In this document: in pieces, positions 58,837 to 64,000 of the stretch
How positions within the stretch are numbered: position 1 is the stretch's first letter
Layout of the letters: every line of letters begins with the position of its first letter
DNA from: DUZB01 sp963747555
GTDB taxonomy: Bacteria; Desulfobacterota; DSM-4660; Desulfatiglandales; Desulfatiglandaceae
DNA length: 64,000 nt
Direction: 5' to 3'
Assembly: GCA_963747555.1 (NCBI GenBank)
Contig: CAVVFZ010000011.1
Location: 416,245-480,244 of the forward strand
Program-made: the position numbers and the translations under genes
Notes under the pieces: generated by a model
What the model saw: only the letters and a program-made list of their open reading frames with translations
Databases searched by the model: none
Told to the model about the DNA's origin: nothing

Positions 58837-60762
58837 TCAGGCGCGCTGTTCTTTCGCTTTTTCAATCAGGGCGGCCTTAAGCTCCCAGTCGAAAGCGTCG
58901 CCGTATTCCTCGCGGGCGGGAATAAAAAACGTGTCGAACAGGGTGCGGTCTTCATTCAGAGAACCGGAAAAATCAGCAATGAGGGCTTCTCTTCTTTTTC
59001 GCCATTTTTTTACCATGTACCCGTAGCGGTACATATCCACATACTGTCCGGCCGATTCAGTCCACTCTGCGTGGATGGACATGGCGGTTCTGATCATGGC
59101 GGCCTGACGAGCCGGATCACGACGATAGGTCAGAACGGCCTCTTCGATACGCCGATAAAAGGCATGGGCTTCTCCGTACCAGTCACTGATGTCAAGCCAT
59201 TCATAGAGATAGGCGCAGTGACGTACTTTGGTAAGTCCACCGGTTGCCCTTCCGATGACGATGTTTCCCAGCAGAGAGGCCTCATAATCCACCAATCCGC
59301 AGGGTTCGAAGCGGCTGGGAATCAGGGTGAAATCACCTCCGGCCAAAATAAGTTTGGACAGGGGCAGATTGAAGCTGTTGTTAAAATAGACCCTGTTCGG
59401 ATACCAGGAGGCAAGCCTGAAGAAGTCCCCTTCCTTCTCCTTCTGGAAAGGATCTCCGTCAGGAGCTGAAGCCAGAATAATGAATTTGACTCCGGCATCA
59501 AACCGAAGAACCCATTCCATGATCCCCCCCACCAAACCGAGGTTTTTCTGCTCCACGAGCCGTCCTACGATGGTAATGAGGATCGTGTCATTTTCGGGTT
59601 CAGTCCCAAATGCCTCCATGTGGAGAAGTCGTTTGAGTTCCTGTTTCACAGGCAGGCGGTTCAGGTCAAATGTGTGATCCGTCGCCAACATCCGCGCCTG
59701 GGTGACGGGGTTTTGAAAGAGGGGGCGGGCTGGGCCCCTCTCCTCTTGTATCTTCCTTAATACCAGGGATTGGAGTTCCGGAAGCTGCTCGGCTCGATTG
59801 CGGCCGCTCATTCCATTGGTGATGCCGCCTACAGGAAGCTTTTCAAAAAGATCCAGATGCCTGTTGGGTACAAACACCTCTCCTGGAGGGCTTCCCTTCT
59901 GCCTGTAGGCTCTCGCCCAAAGTGTGGCATGGTTTTCTTTCAGTTCCGCGGCATATCCCCAGGTCGCTGCCATATCTCCGCTGACGGTCGTGATTTTTCC
60001 ACCCGTTTCATGGACCTTGAGCATGCAGGCTTTCATAATGTTGAGGTTGTCGAAGAAGTCGAAATATTTGTGAAAAAGGCGTTCACCAGGCAGGCCCAGA
60101 CGGTCGAGAGATCCGTAACCACCGTCGGTCAACGGGGTGATTCCCTGGTACGACGCATTATGAATGGTGAAATGTATGGGGATTTTCTTCAGATAGGAAT
60201 CCCCTAAATAGAAAGGAATAAAACCTACGTGGTAGTCATGAAGATGAATCGTGTGAAAATCTTCCTGGCGGATGTAGCCGGCCATGGCCTGGCAGACGGC
60301 TGCATAAAGGCGGCATGACATATACGGATCATTGGGATAAATGGAGGTGGGGGTAGTCCATCCGAGTTGTAATTCATCCCAGAAATAAACCACTTTCTGC
60401 CCGTCGGGAAAGACATTTTCATAGGCTTGAAAAGCAAAGGTGTGGCCATCCAGTGTGACGGGAAGATGGATGTCGAGCGGGACCATCTTTCGTCTGTCGT
60501 GGTAGGCAAAACAGGGGGAGAGAGTTACCACCTCCAGGCTCAGCCCTTTTCGGGCGGCGGCCTCGGTTAAAGCAGGGGGCAATTCTTCTACTACAACTCC
60601 CAGGCCTCCCACTTTGGACCCCAGTCCGCTGGCTGGTCGCCCGATCTCCCACGCGGCCATGGCCACCCGGAATTTCCCCTTTTCCGGGTGAAATCCGGTT
60701 TCAGCATTTTTCAAGAGTGATGTGGAAGGGGATCTCCGCTCTTCCATCTTTTGGTCTCCCAA
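58837..60762 (-). CDS. glgA: glycogen/starch synthase (GT5)
   Basis: A 641-residue glycosyltransferase that extends glycogen from ADP-glucose or UDP-glucose. The N-terminal nucleotide-sugar loop SGLGSKVGGLGVVVEELPPA is the K-x-G-G-L signature, HTIHLHDYHVGFIPFYL follows, and ILITIVGRLVEQKNLGLV with PSRFEPCGLVDYEASLLGN forms the C-terminal GT-B domain with the E-x7-E motif. It is about 150 residues longer than E. coli GlgA, with extensions at both ends. No glgBCX lies beside it. Confidence 0.88.
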   Translation of the reverse strand: MGDQKMEERRSPSTSLLKNAETGFHPEKGKFRVAMAAWEIGRPASGLGSKVGGLGVVVEELPPALTEAAARKGLSLEVVTLSPCFAYHDRRKMVPLDIHLPVTLDGHTFAFQAYENVFPDGQKVVYFWDELQLGWTTPTSIYPNDPYMSCRLYAAVCQAMAGYIRQEDFHTIHLHDYHVGFIPFYLGDSYLKKIPIHFTIHNASYQGITPLTDGGYGSLDRLGLPGERLFHKYFDFFDNLNIMKACMLKVHETGGKITTVSGDMAATWGYAAELKENHATLWARAYRQKGSPPGEVFVPNRHLDLFEKLPVGGITNGMSGRNRAEQLPELQSLVLRKIQEERGPARPLFQNPVTQARMLATDHTFDLNRLPVKQELKRLLHMEAFGTEPENDTILITIVGRLVEQKNLGLVGGIMEWVLRFDAGVKFIILASAPDGDPFQKEKEGDFFRLASWYPNRVYFNNSFNLPLSKLILAGGDFTLIPSRFEPCGLVDYEASLLGNIVIGRATGGLTKVRHCAYLYEWLDISDWYGEAHAFYRRIEEAVLTYRRDPARQAAMIRTAMSIHAEWTESAGQYVDMYRYGYMVKKWRKRREALIADFSGSLNEDRTLFDTFFIPAREEYGDAFDWELKAALIEKAKEQRA

Positions 60763-60817
60763 TGTGAATTAGCATTCCGCTGGGAATTGCTCATTGCATT
60801 TTTCGTCTAAAAGTGAT

Positions 60818-60985
60818 TTATCTTTTCGGGTTACTGCAAAACCGGTTTGCGTACACACTCCCGAAATTCGCTTCAACGATTGAAAACACTTCGCTCGCAT
60901 CCAGGCCACTCATCTTTAAGTCTTCTATGGCCATATCCAGCATTGCAGCAAAGACCTCTTCTGCCATTTCCATTTTTTTTGGCAT
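60818..60985 (-). CDS. small protein of unknown function (55 aa)
   Basis: ATG 60985 follows a strong GGGAGGTAA ribosome binding site. The product MPKKMEMAEEVFAAMLDMAI, EDLKMSGLDASEVFSIVEAN, FGSVYANRFCSNPKR is acidic and mostly helical, and a promoter-like pair is present upstream. No family is recognised. It is too short for the usual 60-residue cut-off but is well supported by its signals. It lies 55 bases upstream of glgA on the same strand. Confidence 0.55.
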   Translation of the reverse strand: MPKKMEMAEEVFAAMLDMAIEDLKMSGLDASEVFSIVEANFGSVYANRFCSNPKR

Positions 60986-61139
60986 AATATTTACCTCCCG
61001 GATCGTATTCCAAAACGTTCAGTGCAAAAAGGTATTCTTTTACCTCTCACAAGCGATCGGGATCTTACCTGCCGAATCTTACCGTAACATTTCAGGAACA
61101 TTACAATCTCGTAATAAGACATTTTTCTTAAAACTTTAC

Positions 61140-61169
61140 ATTATGTCATTTTAGTTATATGTTTGTCAA
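61140..61169 (-). promoter_or_regulatory. sigma-70-like promoter upstream of the 55-residue gene
   Basis: On the minus strand TTGACA (61164-61169) and CATAAT (61140-61145) are 18 bases apart, with very AT-rich surroundings. It would drive the small gene at 60985 with a leader of about 150 bases. The interval 60986-61294 otherwise holds nothing recognisable. Confidence 0.45.
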
Positions 61170-61294
61170 TAAAAATATTCACAACAAAAATTGCTTCTCG
61201 GAGATTCTTGCTTGATTGTTGACATCATAGAAATTTCCATCTTGAATGGAGAGGCTCTCGCAACCTCAACTGAGACACTGTGAAGGGAACCGGT

Positions 61295-62989
61295 CTACCC
61301 GGCATCCCATCCACCGCCGGCGCGAAGCCTTTCGATGATTTCTTCGGCCATCTTTTGCAGGGCGAGTTTGTCCACCTTGGTGGTCCTCGTCAATGGGAAG
61401 TCCCTGTTGTACGGCCAGATCTCCACATGCTGGGGGCGCTTGTAGGAAGCAATCCCCTTGCAATGTTCCATGACCTCTTCAGCCGTAAGCGTCCGGTCTT
61501 TCCTGACCTTTACAAACGCAAAAACACCCTCGTCGAAGAGAGCATGCTTCATGCCGACAACCTCCGCGCTCTCTACTTCTTCCATTTTTGCGATATGGTC
61601 TTCAATTTCATTGGGAAAGATCTTGTATCCCTTCTGTTTGACCATGAACTTCTGCCGCCCCGAAAGATAGAGGGCCCGGTAGTCACCCATCTCTTTGAAA
61701 TATCCCATGTCGCCGGTATAGAGGATTCCTTCTTTTGAAATGGTTTTTGCGGTCGCCTCCGGCTGATGATAATACCCTAAAAAAACGATTGGCGGATGAT
61801 AACATATCTCCCCCACATCCCCGTCAGGGAGTTCATGGCCGGCTGTACCATCGGCGTTCATGGGTCTGCGTACTGTAACGGCGGCAAGTTCCGGAAAAGC
61901 GCGGCCTACCTGCCCGACCATCTCTTCCGGTGCGATTCCGGGGGGCGTAAACGTAGCAAAGCCGGCATTTTCAGTCATGCCGATGCCGGTGCCTATGGCG
62001 GGCGCCATGGCTGCAAGCTTTTTGAGGAACATGAGATCCACGGCCGATCCGGCATAGGCGGCCATTTGAAGGCTCGATAGATCATATTGCTCGTAGTCGG
62101 GATGGGCCCACATCATACGAAATTGGGTCGGGATCTGGCCGATTGTGGCAATTCTGTGTTTGGCAATAGCCTCCAGACTCAGCGCCACGTCAAAAATACG
62201 AAGCATCACAGCGGTGGCGCCCAGGAACATGGTTGTCATAAAGAGCTCGGTCACGCACCCCACATGACTGGGGGGAAGATTGATGAGCACGGAACCTTTC
62301 TTCATGCCCGAACCGCGCGCAAGAATCTGGTTCTGGACAATCATGTTTTCGTGACAGATGAGCGCCGGTTTCGGTTCACCGGTGGTGCCGGTTGTGTATA
62401 TGATAAGTGCGGGGGTCCGGGGATTCATGGTTGCATAGGTCTTTTTCAGGCCGTTCGAAACAAGATCCTTCAATTTCAACCACAAAAGCTTCCTTTTGTC
62501 CATCATATCCGTAATGCTTACAGCCCCTTCCATCAGCTCTCCCGGTTTTGCCTCCGGCGTAAATTGAATAAAATGGTCGACATAGGGACAGTTCTTTTTC
62601 ACTGCCCCGCCGGCAGTGCGAAAATCCCGAACGGGGGTATTCCCTAAGAAAAAAAAGGCCTTCGCTTTGATCTTGTCTACATCCCGCACCACCTCATCAT
62701 CCTTCAGGCGAACATCCAACGGTGCGATAATGGCGCCGATTTTAAAACAGGCGTACATCAGCATCATATGCTCGGGGACAAGGACAAGAAGCGTCGCCAC
62801 TGTATCCCCTTTTCGAATACCCATATCCATCAGTTTCAGGGCGAAAAAATCCACCAGGCTCGCGAACTTTTTGTACGAAAAAGCCCTGCCGTCTTCATGT
62901 TGAATCATCGCCGTGGCTTCGGGCGTTGTCTTTGCCCAGAATTCGACGTACGAATTGACAAGGGGCAGCCGTTCTTCCGGTGTATTCAT
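61295..62989 (-). CDS. AMP-dependent acyl-CoA synthetase/ligase
   Basis: A 564-residue ANL-family enzyme. The adenylate-binding loop reads TTGTTGEPKPALICHENM, a TSGTTG-PK variant. GIGMTENAGFATFTPPG and EGILYTGDMGYFKEMGDYRA follow, then GRQKFMVKQKGYKIFPNEIE (hinge and A8 loop) and the end FPLTRTTKVDKLALQK with the catalytic lysine in A10. It would activate a carboxylic acid to acyl-AMP and acyl-CoA; the acid is unknown. It lies 26 bases behind the MaoC-like gene. The pair suggests an acyl-CoA pathway. Confidence 0.93.
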   Translation of the reverse strand: MNTPEERLPLVNSYVEFWAKTTPEATAMIQHEDGRAFSYKKFASLVDFFALKLMDMGIRKGDTVATLLVLVPEHMMLMYACFKIGAIIAPLDVRLKDDEVVRDVDKIKAKAFFFLGNTPVRDFRTAGGAVKKNCPYVDHFIQFTPEAKPGELMEGAVSITDMMDKRKLLWLKLKDLVSNGLKKTYATMNPRTPALIIYTTGTTGEPKPALICHENMIVQNQILARGSGMKKGSVLINLPPSHVGCVTELFMTTMFLGATAVMLRIFDVALSLEAIAKHRIATIGQIPTQFRMMWAHPDYEQYDLSSLQMAAYAGSAVDLMFLKKLAAMAPAIGTGIGMTENAGFATFTPPGIAPEEMVGQVGRAFPELAAVTVRRPMNADGTAGHELPDGDVGEICYHPPIVFLGYYHQPEATAKTISKEGILYTGDMGYFKEMGDYRALYLSGRQKFMVKQKGYKIFPNEIEDHIAKMEEVESAEVVGMKHALFDEGVFAFVKVRKDRTLTAEEVMEHCKGIASYKRPQHVEIWPYNRDFPLTRTTKVDKLALQKMAEEIIERLRAGGGWDAG

Positions 62990-63015
62990 AGGTTTTGCTT
63001 CCCGTCCTGTATGGT

Positions 63016-63891
63016 TTACTGCGATATTCCCGCATACCCATGGCTGATGGCTTTTAGGCCGTCACCGTTTATTACATCAAAAAATATGTCCGTCCCATTT
63101 TCCGTCAGAGTCTTGCCCGTTTGTCGAACCGTTATGTTCGTGCCGGGAATCACCATTCCGGTAAATCGGCAATGCAGCTTTTTGAGACGTTCCGGATTTC
63201 CTCCGGCTTCCCGGTTTATCAATTCACGGACAGCCAGGGCCAGGGTTGCCGTGCCCTGGAGAATAATTCCTGGAAGCCCGACCTGCCGGGCAAATCGCGG
63301 TGACGTATGAATGGGGAAAACAATATCGGTGCATCCATCGTAGAGATAAGGCAGGAGCGGATCGATGGCGATCTTGCTTTTCCACCCACGCGCGCCCCCG
63401 TTGTTTTCGGGGACAACAGGGACATCCTCCATCCCTTTTCCGCCATTCAGACAGGAAATCCCACGCATCATGGCCCCCACCCATTCCGTAAATACCGGTT
63501 GTCCTTTCGCATCTGCGGCATCAAATCGAATGACCACATGAGTCCCCGCACGGTGTGGAAGGATGGCGGCAATATGGCCCCTGATGGTGAGTCGATCACC
63601 GGGAAGAACCGGGCGATGAAATTCCAGATATTCGGTGTAGTGCACCTGGGTCATAAGGATTTCATGCGGGAAATGATCTGCCTCGATATATTCCCAGATC
63701 CTTTCGCATATGCGCCAGGTAATGGCTACACAGTTCATGGGGTGGGCAATGGTGCCTTCCTTCCTCTCGTCATTGAAATAGCGCTCATTATAATCGTTGA
63801 TGGCGGCGGCATAATTGGTGGTATGACGTCCGGTGACGGTCGTGACATATTCACGGAGGGTGGTTCCGGTAAAATCTGAATCGAGTTCCAT
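63016..63891 (-). CDS. MaoC-like (double hot-dog) acyl-CoA dehydratase
   Basis: A 291-residue protein with two hot-dog domains. N-terminal TGRHTTNYAAAINDYNERYF is a FAS1-dehydratase-like element, and YLEFHRPVLPGDRLTIRGHI is followed by a second domain RLKKLHCRFTGMVIPGTNIT. The D/H pair of MaoC-type R-hydratases (D-x4-H) is not clearly preserved, so the reaction is probably but not certainly hydration of a 2-enoyl-CoA. It is the first gene seen in the operon with the acyl-CoA ligase. The 109 bases beyond it to the window end show no gene. Confidence 0.85.
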   Translation of the reverse strand: MELDSDFTGTTLREYVTTVTGRHTTNYAAAINDYNERYFNDERKEGTIAHPMNCVAITWRICERIWEYIEADHFPHEILMTQVHYTEYLEFHRPVLPGDRLTIRGHIAAILPHRAGTHVVIRFDAADAKGQPVFTEWVGAMMRGISCLNGGKGMEDVPVVPENNGGARGWKSKIAIDPLLPYLYDGCTDIVFPIHTSPRFARQVGLPGIILQGTATLALAVRELINREAGGNPERLKKLHCRFTGMVIPGTNITVRQTGKTLTENGTDIFFDVINGDGLKAISHGYAGISQ

Positions 63892-64000
63892 TTCTATCGC
63901 TCCTATAACATTCTATGGTTTCATGCTAACAATAGTGTTGTTTTTTCGCAAGCAAATAGGATCCTTTACAGGTTGTTAATGGATGAACTCTAAGTAATTT

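Noticed and set aside
1..64000. CRISPR arrays, tRNA or rRNA genes
   Set aside because: No regularly spaced repeats, cloverleaf-like or rRNA-like sequence was recognised in the intergenic regions by eye.

Overview
The window looks like chromosome of a strictly anaerobic deltaproteobacterium (Desulfobacterota), probably a syntroph or sulfate-reducer relative of the Syntrophobacterales or Syntrophales type. This is inferred from gene content, not from a marker gene: MetF/MetV with an HdrA-like electron-bifurcation subunit and an MvhD-like protein, indolepyruvate:ferredoxin oxidoreductase (IorAB), TRAP transport, an Hsp70/DUF2760 cassette, and CcsA-type cytochrome c biogenesis. No rRNA, tRNA or CRISPR array was recognised.

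Layout. 0-2.5 kb: start of an MBL-fold gene cut by the window edge, and a covalent-FAD oxidoreductase. 2.5-6.5 kb: a decayed accessory patch with an IS4-type insertion sequence (23-bp perfect inverted repeats), fragments of a REP-associated (Y1/RAYT) transposase, an AAA ATPase and a receiver domain, and a frame-disrupted GT39 glycosyltransferase. 6.9-9.1 kb: thrC and an MBL hydrolase. 9.1-15.9 kb (minus): a putative aromatic 2-oxo/2-hydroxy acid operon of LarA-like protein, IorA, IorB and TRAP DctP, DctQ, DctM. 16-17.2 kb: a small conserved protein, a nitroreductase remnant and a 172-bp palindromic element. 17.3-24.6 kb: trmJ, greA/FKBP/hydrolase, IMPase-like/feoA/feoB, HU and a lipoprotein. 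24.8-29.6 kb (minus): hdrA-like, mvhD-like, metV, metF.

30.1-31.7 kb (plus): J-domain protein, TtcA-like protein and a cNMP-binding protein. 31.7-37.2 kb (minus): a tetrapyrrole/cofactor cluster of radical SAM protein, precorrin-2 dehydrogenase-like protein, ccsA, hemA, moaE-like, moaC and an SH3 anchor protein. 37.4-44.9 kb (plus): transglutaminase-like protein, ABC ATPase, ABC permease, MoxR, DUF58 and DUF4129. 45-50.5 kb (minus): DUF2760 membrane protein followed by two divergent Hsp70s. 50.9-55.3 kb (plus): DUF481 outer-membrane protein, then nuoA, nuoB, nuoC directly joined to an adenine-deaminase-like gene, with no nuoD or later subunits. 55.3-63.9 kb: S4 protein, ettA, a methyltransferase, an ABM protein, glycogen synthase, a small new ORF, an acyl-CoA ligase and a MaoC-like dehydratase.

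A striking property is that at least six otherwise intact conserved genes (LarA-like, HdrA, radical SAM, transglutaminase, DUF4129, DUF481) are each broken by an apparent single extra base, usually in or beside a short run of one base. This looks more like base-call or assembly insertions than biology, so these genes may be intact in the organism.
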